From NCBI RefSeq assembly GCF_024158915.1, contig NZ_JAMZGF010000015.1, positions 1 to 64,000 of the forward strand: DNA of 64,000 nucleotides, read 5' to 3'. The notes beneath the pieces were generated by a model that was not told the DNA's origin, did no database searches, and saw only the letters and a program-made list of their open reading frames with translations. The stretch's first letter is position 1; each line of letters begins with the position of its first letter. The position numbers were made by a program, and so were the translations under genes. Below, piece by piece: positions 34,046 to 43,111 of this stretch. Origin of the DNA: Chryseobacterium sp. S0630. Lineage in GTDB: Bacteria > Bacteroidota > Bacteroidia > Flavobacteriales > Weeksellaceae.

Positions 34046-35119
34046 ATGTGGAATAAAAATAGAATTACGGAATTATTAGGAATTGAATATCCTATCCTGC
34101 AAGGACCTTTTGGCGGAGGTCTTTCTACTGTTGAACTGACAACTACGGTGAGCAATTTTGGCGGATTGGGAGGTTTTGGAGCGTATACGTTATCACCGCA
34201 GGAAATCTATGATGTTCACAAAGCTATACAATCCAAAACGGGCAAACCTTACAATCTTAATCTCTGGGTAAGTGATCACGATATCATTGACGAAGAACAT
34301 ACAAAAGAGCAATATCAAAAGGCGGTTGAGACTTTCCAACCTTATTTTGATCTTTTGCAAACGGATATTCCTGCACCGCCACTCTCTTTTGAATCAAGAT
34401 TTCAAAATCAGCTGGATGTTGTTTTGGATATTAAACCTAAAGTTTTCAGCTTTATGTTTGGACTGCTTGGTGAAAACCTCATCGAAGATCTTCATCGTCA
34501 GGGAACTGTTGTGTTGGGAAATGCAACGACGCTTGATGAGGCAATTGCTCTGGAAAAAACAGGCGTGGATGTTATAGTTGCTTCCGGTTTTGAAAGCGGA
34601 GGACACAGACCTTCGTTTCTGGATCAGGCAGAACTTTCTACAACGGGAACTTTTGCTTTGATTCAATTAATTAAAGACCGTGTAAAAATCCCTGTAGTGG
34701 CTGCCGGAGGAATTGCCAACGGCCGTGGAATTGCTGGTGCTTTCAAACTGGGAGCTGATGCTGTACAAATCGGAACTGCTTTTCTGGCAACTGAAGAATC
34801 CGGAGCATTACCGATACACAAAGAGTTTTTATTTTCTGACGCGGCTAAATCCACTACGCTTTCCAGAGCCTATACCGGAAGATTAGGACGTGGAATTACT
34901 ACAAAAATAACAAGAGATCTATTGGCCGCAACGGACAAGACACTTCCTTTTCCTTTGCAGACGCATTTTATGGGTGCGTTAAGAAAAGCAGCTTTGGAAC
35001 AGCAAAAGAATGATCTGGTGTTCTTCTGGTCTGGTCAGATTGCACCACTTTTAAAGCATAAAAAAGCCTCCACTTTAATGCAGTCATTAATAGAAGAGGC
35101 TTCTGAATTATTACAATAA
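34046..35119 (+). CDS. Nitronate monooxygenase (NMO/2-nitropropane dioxygenase family)
   Basis: 357 residues. The FMN-dependent TIM barrel of the family is clear: IEYPILQGPFGGGLST at the start, GVDVIVASGFESGGHRPSF carrying the conserved His, VVAAGGIANGRGIAGAFKLGADAV and QIGTAFLATEES for phosphate binding. It oxidises alkyl nitronates to carbonyl compounds and nitrite, detoxifying propionate-3-nitronate in known cases. Last gene of the YceI operon, ending 7 bases before the convergent dGTPase gene. Confidence 0.9.
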   Translation: MWNKNRITELLGIEYPILQGPFGGGLSTVELTTTVSNFGGLGGFGAYTLSPQEIYDVHKAIQSKTGKPYNLNLWVSDHDIIDEEHTKEQYQKAVETFQPYFDLLQTDIPAPPLSFESRFQNQLDVVLDIKPKVFSFMFGLLGENLIEDLHRQGTVVLGNATTLDEAIALEKTGVDVIVASGFESGGHRPSFLDQAELSTTGTFALIQLIKDRVKIPVVAAGGIANGRGIAGAFKLGADAVQIGTAFLATEESGALPIHKEFLFSDAAKSTTLSRAYTGRLGRGITTKITRDLLAATDKTLPFPLQTHFMGALRKAALEQQKNDLVFFWSGQIAPLLKHKKASTLMQSLIEEASELLQ

Positions 35120-35126
35120 ATAGAAT

Positions 35127-36485
35127 TTACACGGTCATTCCGATGTCTATTCCTTTAATTTTTCTATATAAATCGGTAGCGTAATTATCCGTCATCCCGG
35201 AAACAAAATCAATGACTCCAAGAACCTTCTGATAATCCGTTCCGTCATTGTAAATAAATTGCTTTGGAATTAATTTCAAAGCTTTTACATCATAGGATTT
35301 TCTTTGGTCATCAGGCTTTAGAATGGAAGGAATAAAATGATCCAGCAATTCATACATTACATTATACCCGGCATTTTCAATCTCAACAACAGCTTTGTGA
35401 TTGTAGATTTTTTCTACTGAGAAACTTTCAATATCCTGCAATGCTTTATTTTCTTTTTTATAGATATCAAGTAAACCATTGCTAAGATTTCCTTCAAGAA
35501 TCGTTTCAAAGTTATGCTTATACATCTCAATCGATTTGTTGATTAATGCATTGATTACTTTTGCTCTTAAATAAGAAATCTGTTCATTTTCATTAGAGAT
35601 AGAACTAAGCTTTGTTTCAATTCTCTGAACATCATCTGTTTCCGATTTTACGAGTTCAAAAAATAAGTTTTTACAGTCTGCTGTGGAAACAATTCCCAAT
35701 CTGTGGGCATCTTCCATATCAATGATATTGTAGCAGATATCGTCAGCCGCTTCTACCAGCCATACAAAAGGGTGTCTTTTGAAAATATGAGGTTCCTCAC
35801 TTTCAGAAATAAGCTGGGTTCCTTTGGCAATTTCCAGGAATATATCTTTCTCATTCTGGAAAAATCCGAATTTCTTTCTGTGAATAATTCCTTTTTTCTT
35901 TGCAACCGCTTCACAAGGATATTTTGCAATACTTGCCAGTGTAGAGAACGTCAGCTGAATACCTCCTGCATCTTTTCCTTGCTGCTGCTGTGCCAGTACT
36001 CTGATAGCGTTTGCATTTCCTTCAAAATTAACCAGATCCGCCCACTCCTTTTCATTGAACTTTGATTTCAGATCTTTTTCATTTCTTTCAAAATAGCTTG
36101 CAATAGCATCTTCACCGGAATGTCCGAAGGCAGGATTTCCCACATCATGGCACAAACATGCTGCCGCAATGACATTTCCTAAATTATAGAGATAGAAATT
36201 CTTTGAATCTTCAGTCAGTTCATTTTTAAAATCTTCAGCAATAAATTCACCGATAATACTTCCTAAGCTTCTTCCTACAGATGATACTTCTAAAGAATGC
36301 GTAAGTCTGTTGTGTACAAAAACACTTCCGGGAAGAGGAAAAACCTGCGTTTTATTCTGCAGTCTTCTGAAGGCTGAAGAGAAGATAATTCTATCGAAAT
36401 CTCTTTGAAAATCAGTTCGTGAAGCTTTGGTCTGTGGATTGTTTCCTGTACGTTGATTGGTGAAAATCTGGTTTAAATTCATCAT
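35127..36485 (-). CDS. dgt: dGTP triphosphohydrolase
   Basis: 452 residues. HD-domain dGTPase with RDFDRIIFSSAFRRLQNKTQVF near the start, the His of RLTHSLEVSSVGRSLG and the HD pair in CLCHDVGNPAFGHSGEDA, followed by NANAIRVL. The C-terminal part is the helical region of the type 2 dGTPase family. It hydrolyses dGTP to deoxyguanosine and triphosphate. Two ATG codons are adjacent at the start. Single gene. Confidence 0.93.
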   Translation of the reverse strand: MMNLNQIFTNQRTGNNPQTKASRTDFQRDFDRIIFSSAFRRLQNKTQVFPLPGSVFVHNRLTHSLEVSSVGRSLGSIIGEFIAEDFKNELTEDSKNFYLYNLGNVIAAACLCHDVGNPAFGHSGEDAIASYFERNEKDLKSKFNEKEWADLVNFEGNANAIRVLAQQQQGKDAGGIQLTFSTLASIAKYPCEAVAKKKGIIHRKKFGFFQNEKDIFLEIAKGTQLISESEEPHIFKRHPFVWLVEAADDICYNIIDMEDAHRLGIVSTADCKNLFFELVKSETDDVQRIETKLSSISNENEQISYLRAKVINALINKSIEMYKHNFETILEGNLSNGLLDIYKKENKALQDIESFSVEKIYNHKAVVEIENAGYNVMYELLDHFIPSILKPDDQRKSYDVKALKLIPKQFIYNDGTDYQKVLGVIDFVSGMTDNYATDLYRKIKGIDIGMTV

Positions 36486-36680
36486 TTTTCAAAATTACTC
36501 CAAATTTTAATTGTACGGAATAGTATTTAGATTTTTATTAAACAGATCTTTCATTCAAAAAATCTATTATAGTAAACGTTTTTTAAGGACCGGAAAGCTT
36601 GAAGAAATATTTTACATTTGATACAACCATTACAGTTGAAGAATCCCTATAATTCTTCTTTCAAATTTTAAATTAAAACT

Positions 36681-37310
36681 ATGACAGACAACACATGGCT
36701 CAGCAGATGGGACGAAAGGTATAGCAGCGAAGAGTTTGCGTATGGAACGGAACCCAACAATTATCTAAGAGAACAATTATCACAATTAACTCCCGGTAAA
36801 ATACTTTTCCCTGCAGAAGGCGAAGGGAGAAATGCCGTTTTTGCGGCTACAAAAGGATGGCAGGTTTCTGCTTTCGATATCAGTGCCAATGGAAAAAGTA
36901 AAGCGTTACAGTTGGCCGAGCACCAACAAACGACAATTGATTATCAGGTGGGAGAACTTTCCACTTTAAATTATCAGAAAGAGCAGTTTGATGCTATTGT
37001 GCTTATCTACGCACATTTTCCAGGCGCTATCAAATCTTCTATTCATCAGATGTTAAATCAATATCTGCGTAAAGGTGGTTTTATCATTTTCGAAGCTTTC
37101 AGTAAAAATCATCTTGAATATATTGCAAAGAACGAAAAAGTAGGTGGTCCAAAGGATATTGAATCTTTATTCTCTATTGAAGAAATCAAAGCCGATTTTC
37201 CGGATTATAACATTATTGAATTAGAAGAAACGGAAATTGAGCTCAGCGAGGGATTATTCCACAACGGGACGGGTTCTGTAATTCGTTTTGTGGGGCAAAA
37301 ATTGATGTAA
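36681..37310 (+). CDS. Class I SAM-dependent methyltransferase (TehB-like)
   Basis: 209 residues. Motif I is [20 protein letters not shown], motif II VSAFDIS, and the post-I region [17 protein letters not shown]-terminal [17 protein letters not shown] is typical of the tellurite-resistance/thiopurine methyltransferase group. Substrate unknown. An inverted repeat with T run follows the stop. Confidence 0.88.
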   Translation: MTDNTWLSRWDERYSSEEFAYGTEPNNYLREQLSQLTPGKILFPAEGEGRNAVFAATKGWQVSAFDISANGKSKALQLAEHQQTTIDYQVGELSTLNYQKEQFDAIVLIYAHFPGAIKSSIHQMLNQYLRKGGFIIFEAFSKNHLEYIAKNEKVGGPKDIESLFSIEEIKADFPDYNIIELEETEIELSEGLFHNGTGSVIRFVGQKLM

Positions 37311-37321
37311 TTTTTAAGTTT

Positions 37322-37375
37322 GGGCTAAAGCCGTTGAAAGATTTGATTTATTTAAACAGGCTGAAGCCCTTTTCT
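37322..37375 (+). terminator. Imperfect hairpin after the methyltransferase gene
   Basis: GGGCTAAAGCC (37322-37332) and GGCTGAAGCCC (37359-37369) pair except for an internal A-A/G-A mismatch. CTTTTC follows. The loop is 26 bases. Confidence 0.5.
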
Positions 37376-37446
37376 ATTGAGTATATCTCCTCCCACTGAT
37401 TACACAGATTTTCACAGATTTTTTGATCATTTGAGTCATATTTATT

Positions 37447-37481
37447 ATTACTCATTGCTCATTACCCATTACTCATCCATC
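37447..37481. repeat. Heptad-periodic repeat
   Basis: ATTACTC, ATTGCTC, ATTACCC, ATTACTC, ATCCATC: five consecutive 7-mers, reaching the stop codon of the LytTR gene. Words of the CACAGATT type also occur at 37395-37420. Confidence 0.65.
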
Positions 37482-38205
37482 AGTCTGAGTTAAGAAGTCC
37501 TCCGGCAAATTTTGTAAAGAACTCAGCTCTGTATACTTCTCCAAGAGGAATTTCGGAATCTTCGATGTATATATTATGATTATCAAATGAATCTATAAAA
37601 TTCATATTCACCACGTAGGATTTGCTGACTCTGATAAAGGTTTCCCCGGAAATCTTCTGATGAATAGTTTTTAAATTCATTGCCGTGATGAGCTTTTGCT
37701 GCTTAGTATGAATAACCACATAATCTTTGAGTCCTTCAATAAACTTAATGTCTGAAAAACTGATTTTATAGAACCTTCGCTCTGCTTTGATGAATAAAAA
37801 ATCTGCAGTATTGGATTCTACCGTATTTTTCACGGTATCCTTAGACAAAAGCTCAGTGTAAAGTACCGCTTTATCAATTGCTTTTTCTAACCTTTGGGGA
37901 TCAATGGGTTTCAAAAGATAATCAACGGCTTCCAGTTCGTAACTTTTCAGTGCATACTGGGAATAGGCAGTGGTAAAGATTATAAGGGATTTTTTTGGAA
38001 GCATTTCTGCAAATTCGAGGCCTGTTACCATGGGCATTTCTATATCGAGGAAAATAAGATCTACATCATTATCCTTAAGAAATTCCAGAGCAGACGGAGC
38101 ATTGGAAAATTCGCCCAGAACATCCATACTGGAAATTTCAGCGATCAGCGATCTCATTTCGGATCTTGCCAGCGGTTCATCATCAACAATAATACAATTC
38201 ATCAC
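37480..38205 (-). CDS. LytTR-family response regulator
   Basis: 241 residues. Receiver domain with D8-D9, phospho-acceptor Asp54 (LIFLDIEMP), TTAYSQY and DYLLKPI. The C-terminal LytTR DNA-binding domain contains FIKAERRFYKISFSDIKFIEG, LKDYVVIHTKQQKL and FIRVSKSYVVNM. It overlaps the kinase gene by 4 bases. The GTATAA repeats at 39332-39417, with 21-bp spacing, are its likely binding sites. Confidence 0.95.
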   Translation of the reverse strand: MMNCIIVDDEPLARSEMRSLIAEISSMDVLGEFSNAPSALEFLKDNDVDLIFLDIEMPMVTGLEFAEMLPKKSLIIFTTAYSQYALKSYELEAVDYLLKPIDPQRLEKAIDKAVLYTELLSKDTVKNTVESNTADFLFIKAERRFYKISFSDIKFIEGLKDYVVIHTKQQKLITAMNLKTIHQKISGETFIRVSKSYVVNMNFIDSFDNHNIYIEDSEIPLGEVYRAEFFTKFAGGLLNSD

Positions 38206-39278
38206 ACGGGAATTTTTAAATTTACAACATATTCTTTATCACCGGATTCTATCTTCAGATCAAAGGTATCACCGTAAAGAAGCTCCAGTCTTCTGGTGAT
38301 ATTGGCAAGTCCAAGTCCACTATTTTTTTTGTCTGAAACGGTATAGCCTGTACTTCTTGAATTAATACACCTGAAATAAAGCTGTTTATTCTCAATATTG
38401 ATTTCTATTTCTACATAAGATTCTCCTCCACTAAGATCTACACTGTGCTTCACCGCATTTTCCACAAAAGTGGTAAACAGATTGGGAGGGATAAAAGTAC
38501 TGTTAACAACTCTTCTGTCAAGATTCACCTGAATATCAAAAGTGAAATTGTCACGTCTAATTTTTTCAAGATTTAAAAAATTGGACAGAAAATCAATCTC
38601 TGAAGTCAGTAGTGTTTTTTCTTCACTGTTTTCATAGAGCTGGTATCTGAGAAATTCGGACAGCTTTACAATCACAACGGAAGCTTTTGCCGGATCAGTC
38701 CTGATGAGCGCTTTCACATTATTCAGCATATTGAACAGAAAATGCGGATTGATCTGATTTCTCAGTTCATTCAGTTCCATATTCAGGGTAAGGTTGCTCA
38801 ATTCATTGATCCTTTTATTATCACTGATCCATTTCTGCAGAAGCTTAATCGTAGTTGTTGTCATAATAATCGGTATGCACATCAGAACACCTTCATAAAT
38901 TCCCCCTTTCTCATTTTCTCTGAGAATATTTTTTACCCTGAATTCTTCAAAGAACATTTTAAAGCCATATCCGATAAAATTGAGCCCTACAACTCCCATC
39001 AGAACAAGCAATGCCAGATAAGTGACATATTTTGTTTTAAAGAAAAATCTGGGAACCAATACATATATATTAATGTATACCATCGTGATCAGAATCGTAT
39101 ATACAAAGAATAAAACATAGTACTGATACATCCCTGAATACCAATGCCAGAACCTTGCACTGTAGATCAAAATGAAAAAGAAAATCAGAAACAGCAGATG
39201 TCTTAGGAACCCATATTTCGCTTCCACCAGAAAATCCATTACAAAGGTTTCTTCAAATTTCCACGGACTGTATTTCAT
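38202..39278 (-). CDS. LytS/YehU-type sensor histidine kinase
   Basis: 358 residues. Four transmembrane helices in the N-terminal ~140 residues (HLLFLIFFFILIYSARF, YVLFFVYTILITMVYINIYVL, YLALLVLMGVVGLNFIG, GVLMCIPIIMTTTTIK). The His_kinase domain carries RNQINPHFLFNMLNNVKALI with the phospho-acceptor His, then the ATPase N box (VENAVKHSV) and SGLGLANITRRLELLYG. Partner of the overlapping LytTR regulator. No extracellular sensor domain, so the signal is probably sensed in or near the membrane. Confidence 0.93.
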   Translation of the reverse strand: MKYSPWKFEETFVMDFLVEAKYGFLRHLLFLIFFFILIYSARFWHWYSGMYQYYVLFFVYTILITMVYINIYVLVPRFFFKTKYVTYLALLVLMGVVGLNFIGYGFKMFFEEFRVKNILRENEKGGIYEGVLMCIPIIMTTTTIKLLQKWISDNKRINELSNLTLNMELNELRNQINPHFLFNMLNNVKALIRTDPAKASVVIVKLSEFLRYQLYENSEEKTLLTSEIDFLSNFLNLEKIRRDNFTFDIQVNLDRRVVNSTFIPPNLFTTFVENAVKHSVDLSGGESYVEIEINIENKQLYFRCINSRSTGYTVSDKKNSGLGLANITRRLELLYGDTFDLKIESGDKEYVVNLKIPV

Positions 39279-39331
39279 ACGATAGGCTCATTTTATGATT
39301 AACAAAAATAGTCAATAACGTAAATTACAAC

Positions 39332-39417
39332 TATTTTATTATACAAAACCTGTATTTTATTATACCAACTATCATGCTCGGGGATTTTGTATAAAATACC
39401 AGCCATTTTGTATAAAA
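39332..39417. promoter_or_regulatory. Four-copy regulator site between the LytTR system and divergent genes
   Basis: TATTTTATTATAC occurs at 39332-39344 and 39353-39365, and ATTTTGTATAAAA at 39384-39396 and 39405-39417. Each pair is spaced exactly 21 bp, and the two pairs point in opposite directions around a shared GTATAA(T)AAAA core. LytTR proteins of the AgrA type bind 9-bp direct repeats at this spacing. Confidence 0.6.
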
Positions 39418-39460
39418 ACAAATTGACACACTTCTTTTCTCTATTCCTTTGTACCGTAAA

Positions 39461-39898
39461 ATGACACATATGGAATTAACAGTTTTTCACGAACTCACTC
39501 AGGAAATATCACTAGAATGCTTTTTTATGACAGAATCTCAACAGGAAGAAAAAGTAATACAGCTTATTGATCTGCATCATTTTGTAGAATGTTTCGATCC
39601 GGAAATGAAGATTCTTAGTTATCTGCACCATTCTATTAATATTGTAGAACATGAAGGAGAGAAAAAAGGAATTCTGTTTTGTGACCTTAAACATTCTGCC
39701 GTTCCTGACAGCAATGCCTCTGAAGAGTTTAGAAGAAGATACGGACTCTCAGAACTCTGGTTTGTTTTTGTAGAGGAAACCTTTGTTCAGGATACTGCAT
39801 GTTATACGGATGCCATTATTGAAAACAGTCTGGATATCTTCTATGAAAGGATTTTTACCTTCAGTTTTTTCCAATCTATTATTCAGCCATTAAAATAA
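39461..39898 (+). CDS. Hypothetical cytoplasmic protein
   Basis: 145 residues from the ATG at 39461 (a second ATG lies at 39470). No signal peptide or membrane helix. It is acidic, with ECFFMTESQQEEKVIQLIDL, a His-rich piece (LHHFVECFDPEMKILSYLHH) and RRRYGLSELWFVFVEETF. No family recognised. It begins just right of the LytTR repeat array and is 7 bases from the outer-membrane barrel gene, so both are likely LytTR targets. Confidence 0.65.
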   Translation: MTHMELTVFHELTQEISLECFFMTESQQEEKVIQLIDLHHFVECFDPEMKILSYLHHSINIVEHEGEKKGILFCDLKHSAVPDSNASEEFRRRYGLSELWFVFVEETFVQDTACYTDAIIENSLDIFYERIFTFSFFQSIIQPLK

Positions 39899-39905
39899 AC
39901 TACCC

Positions 39906-40877
39906 ATGAAAACATTGAGAAGAGTACTTGTCCCTTTGGCAATACTTCCTTTTAAAAACATTATTTATGCTCAGAAAAAGGACAGTATTCCTTTGAAGGT
40001 CCGTGCTTTCTTTGCAGATAAAATACCTCAGTCACGAAACTTCAATATTGAATATACTTTGGTAACCCCATCTTCTTTTTCTTCACAGCTTCAAGGCCAG
40101 GATCTGCCGGATAATAAGGTAAAGAGCTTTCAGCAAATGAAGGCGGATGCCAATATTTATTTTATCAAAAACAGAAGCTGGCTTTTGAGCACCGCCCTTG
40201 GCTACCGCTACACCTCTATCAGGAACGAAAATCCTGTCATCCCCGGAACTCAGAGTGAGGAAAACTTTCATTATCATTCGGAAGCTATTAATCTGAGCTA
40301 CTTTTCAAGGTTATTTAAAAAGACAGCAATATATTCCGCCAGTATTTCTACAGATGGAAGTGACCAGCATTTTGAACGGATCAGAGGATTGGTAACTGCT
40401 TCATTGATTTTAAAGACAACTCCAAAAACAAAAATGAGTCTCGGATTGGCTGGTATTATTGACCCGAGTTCCCAAATTCCCGTGCTCCCTATTTTCACTT
40501 ATGAAAACAAATTCAATAATGGATGGGTAATGGACGTCCTTCTTCCAAAAAAAGTATTGTTAAGAAAAGATATTTTTTCCAGCGGCAGAATTTCTCTGGG
40601 AACGGAAATGGATAACACCTCATTTTATACCTATCATAATGACAACACTTATGAATTCAGGCAGGTTGCACTTAATTCAGGAGCTATCTATGAACACAAT
40701 CTTGGCGGAAATTTCATAGGCACTTTCAAAACAGGAATCAGAGCCAATATCAATTCGAGAGCATTTAATAAGCAGGATTCTTTTAATGATTATATATGGA
40801 AAGCAACTTACAAACCTTCACTCTATTTCAATATTGGAATTTCTTATAACCCTTTTGAAAGACAGCGAACAAAATAA
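39906..40877 (+). CDS. Outer membrane beta-barrel protein (DUF6268-like)
   Basis: 323 residues. The N-terminal signal (VLVPLAILPFKNIIYAQ) is followed by amphipathic beta strands throughout (RNFNIEYTLVTPSSF, SWLLSTALGYRYTSI, FIGTFKTGIRANINS), ending YFNIGISYNPF. It fits the DUF6268 family of outer-membrane barrels. Function unknown. Operon with the 145-residue protein, divergent from the LytTR system. Confidence 0.75.
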   Translation: MKTLRRVLVPLAILPFKNIIYAQKKDSIPLKVRAFFADKIPQSRNFNIEYTLVTPSSFSSQLQGQDLPDNKVKSFQQMKADANIYFIKNRSWLLSTALGYRYTSIRNENPVIPGTQSEENFHYHSEAINLSYFSRLFKKTAIYSASISTDGSDQHFERIRGLVTASLILKTTPKTKMSLGLAGIIDPSSQIPVLPIFTYENKFNNGWVMDVLLPKKVLLRKDIFSSGRISLGTEMDNTSFYTYHNDNTYEFRQVALNSGAIYEHNLGGNFIGTFKTGIRANINSRAFNKQDSFNDYIWKATYKPSLYFNIGISYNPFERQRTK

Positions 40878-41130
40878 ATTCTAGAGACAATCAATTTTTA
40901 CAATATCGGACCTTATTCCTAAAGTTCTTCTATCGGAAGATTAAAAAAAAATTAAAATTTTTCTCCACACTATTTAACCATTCGTCTAAAATAGAATCAA
41001 AACTTCAGCTAAGCATAAGCTATTTCAAAGGTAGATATTTCTCTATTTCATGAAAAACCTTATTACTGCTACACATTCCTGATGAAAAATGATTTGGTTT
41101 TATATAAGAAGAAGCTCTAAAAAATAGAAA

Positions 41131-41787
41131 ATGGCAGTACCTAAACAAATATTTCAAACTTTCATAACTAAAAAACTTCCTTTGATTACAAAATATCACA
41201 TCTGGAATATGAAAAGGAAAAATCCGGGATACCGCTATTTTTTCTATGATGATCAGGATATAGAGAAGTTTATCACCGAAGAATTTCCTCCTGAATATAT
41301 TAAAAGTTATCGTAAACTTACCATTGGAGCAGCAAAAGCAGATTTCTTCAGGTATGCTATTTTATATAAAAAAGGTGGAATATACCTGGATATAGACAGC
41401 AGTACTATAAAACCGTTTGAAAAACTTATTCAGGAAGATGATGAAGCTGTGATCAGTGTAGAAAGACACGAAAACCTATATGTTCAATGGGCCCTTATTT
41501 TCAATAAAAACCATCCTTTTCTCAAGAAAACATTAGAACTGATGATTGATAATATAGATACTCACCGCTATCCGCATAATATACATGCCACAACCGGTCC
41601 TACTGTATTCAGCAAAGGAATAAGAGAATCATTAAAGGAAAATCCAGCAATTCCTTTTACATTATTCAACGGCATTGAGTTCCGAGGATATTTAAAGTTC
41701 AAATATAAACTGGGAAAGTTCTTTTTATACAAAACAAGATCTCAGCACTGGAAAAAGATGGAAAAGCAGCAGGAGATTATTTTTTAA
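41131..41787 (+). CDS. GT32-type glycosyltransferase
   Basis: 218 residues. It fits the Gly_transf_sug (GT32, Och1/capsule-type) fold: PKQIFQTF near the start (family KIIHQIW), WNMKRKNPGYRYFFYDD, AAKADFFRYAILYKKGGIYLDID with the DxD metal/nucleotide-sugar site, and the later ENLYVQWALIFNKNHPF. It transfers a sugar from a nucleotide donor; acceptor unknown. It stands alone, with no surface-polysaccharide cluster nearby. Its last 4 bases overlap the convergent SMR gene. Confidence 0.88.
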   Translation: MAVPKQIFQTFITKKLPLITKYHIWNMKRKNPGYRYFFYDDQDIEKFITEEFPPEYIKSYRKLTIGAAKADFFRYAILYKKGGIYLDIDSSTIKPFEKLIQEDDEAVISVERHENLYVQWALIFNKNHPFLKKTLELMIDNIDTHRYPHNIHATTGPTVFSKGIRESLKENPAIPFTLFNGIEFRGYLKFKYKLGKFFLYKTRSQHWKKMEKQQEIIF

Positions 41788-42119
41788 TGAGTACCCATTT
41801 TTGAGAATACATTAATAATAATCACACCAATCACAATCAGAGCAATCCCAATAATGGCAGGCAGGTCAGGAACCTGTTTGAATGCTATCACCCCGATCAT
41901 CGTTATAAAAATAATACCTACTCCGGACCAGATGGCGTAGGTAATTCCCACAGGAATATGACGAAGGGTAAGACTCAGAAAATAAAACGCACAGGCATAT
42001 CCGATAACCGTCACTACCGATGGCCATAGTTTAGAAAATTCTTCAGACTTTTTCAGGAAAGTTGTGGCAATAATCTCAAATACAATTGCCAGAGCAAGAA
42101 AAATATAACTGCGTCCCAT
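41784..42119 (-). CDS. SMR-family multidrug efflux protein
   Basis: 111 residues with four transmembrane helices. The membrane-embedded Glu of EmrE-type pumps is present at residue 15 (LALAIVFEIIATTFLKKSE). YFLSLTLRHIPVGITYAIWSGVG is the SMR signature. It exports quaternary ammonium and similar cations in exchange for protons, or guanidinium in some subtypes. Single gene. Confidence 0.93.
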   Translation of the reverse strand: MGRSYIFLALAIVFEIIATTFLKKSEEFSKLWPSVVTVIGYACAFYFLSLTLRHIPVGITYAIWSGVGIIFITMIGVIAFKQVPDLPAIIGIALIVIGVIIINVFSKMGTH

Positions 42120-42724
42120 AAATTCATTCTTTCTACAAAAGTAGTAAAAGCCTCCGGGGAATTCAAAAAGAGAATTCTCTCACCCTCCCTATTCTCGGGA
42201 CAAGAAATGTATATATTATCCATGAAAGGTCAGCTCTTTTGAATTTATAATAGTTTTTACAGGAACTCATTCACCAATAAGAATCATCTTATCAAGCTCA
42301 TTTATTTTCTTTGAGTAACATTCCTGACTCCGAAAGAAATCGGTCACCAGATGATCTTATTTGCAGTTCTGACACAAAATCAATGTTTCTCTATGACATG
42401 AAATGTGACAGCTGACAAAAATTCCAGCATTAAAAATTAGCGCCAAGAATAAATTTTATTAACATAAAAGTCTATTTGAAGTGAAAAATAAGTGGCTGAA
42501 AAATATACTTTGAAACAATATTATGCTACGCATTATTTATTATTTGTTTTATCAACTCCAATATAGAAGTCAATAAACGATTAACACATTCACATAATTT
42601 TACAGATAGAATAATAAAAGTATTAATAATTTTCAAATAACACATTAATTTATTGTAAACAAAAATTCACTAATACATGAACACCAACCACTGTAATACA
42701 CTGATATACATCATAGTATTTTAC
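42120..42724. other. AT-rich spacer
   Basis: About 600 bases without a supported gene, repeat or terminator. The composition shifts to very AT-rich after 42420. Confidence 0.4.
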
Positions 42725-42755
42725 TTTGGCACATGATTTGAAAGTAGTAATATTG
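42725..42755 (+). promoter_or_regulatory. Promoter of the 26-residue peptide gene
   Basis: TTTG (42725-42728) and TAATATTG (42748-42755, one base off TAnnTTTG) are separated by 19 bp, the usual spacing of the flavobacterial -33/-7 pair. Confidence 0.4.
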
Positions 42756-42804
42756 CAATTGAAAGATTGATAAAAAAAAGTCAAATAATTAAAAATAATA
42801 CAAA

Positions 42805-42885
42805 ATGGTAACTTATATCGGTATCGTAACAGGTTTAGTCGTAATCACTTCATATTTCGCAACAGTAAGAAGAGAAAGAAACTAA
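42805..42885 (+). CDS. 26-residue membrane peptide
   Basis: The frame is ATG to TAA and encodes MVTYIGIVTGLVVITSYF plus a short basic tail (ATVRRERN): one transmembrane helix followed by positive charges, i.e. an inner-membrane peptide with cytosolic C-terminus. It has a promoter-like sequence 50 bases upstream, an A-rich region before the ATG (AATAATACAAA), and a terminator at 43043. The size is typical of regulatory small membrane proteins or type I toxins; its role is unknown. Confidence 0.6.
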   Translation: MVTYIGIVTGLVVITSYFATVRRERN

Positions 42886-42930
42886 TCTCAAAATAAATAA
42901 GCCTATAGAATATCTATACTAATTATATTG

Positions 42931-43000
42931 TTTTATGTTTTTAGTCTGAGAGATCGGATTGCTCTTTTACCATCGGGTAAAAGGGCCCAAAAACATAAGC
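42931..43000 (+). ncRNA. Structured RNA element, unclassified
   Basis: An outer stem TTATGTTTTT (42933-42942) / AAAAACATAA (42989-42998) of 10 perfect pairs encloses an inner hairpin CTTTTACC-ATCG-GGTAAAAG (42964-42983) of 8 pairs. It is neither coding nor a terminator and lies between the peptide gene and its terminator. It could be a 3' UTR structure, a separate small RNA, or an antisense target. Confidence 0.4.
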
Positions 43001-43042
43001 AGAAAGATCTTAGTTTCATAACAAATTTTAATATCCAAATGA

Positions 43043-43078
43043 GAAAAGCCAGTCGCAAGTCTGGCTTTTCTTTTTTTA
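43043..43078 (+). terminator. Rho-independent terminator
   Basis: GAAAAGCCAG / CTGGCTTTTC, a 10-bp stem with an 8-base loop, then seven T. Ends the transcript carrying the 26-residue peptide. Confidence 0.9.
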
Positions 43079-43111
43079 TTGGAAGCTTTTTGTAAACACG
43101 TCATTATTTAT

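Noticed and set aside
42943..42960. CTGAGA motif suggesting a TPP riboswitch
   Set aside because: The other conserved TPP elements are missing and the downstream sequence is a terminator, not a thiamine gene.
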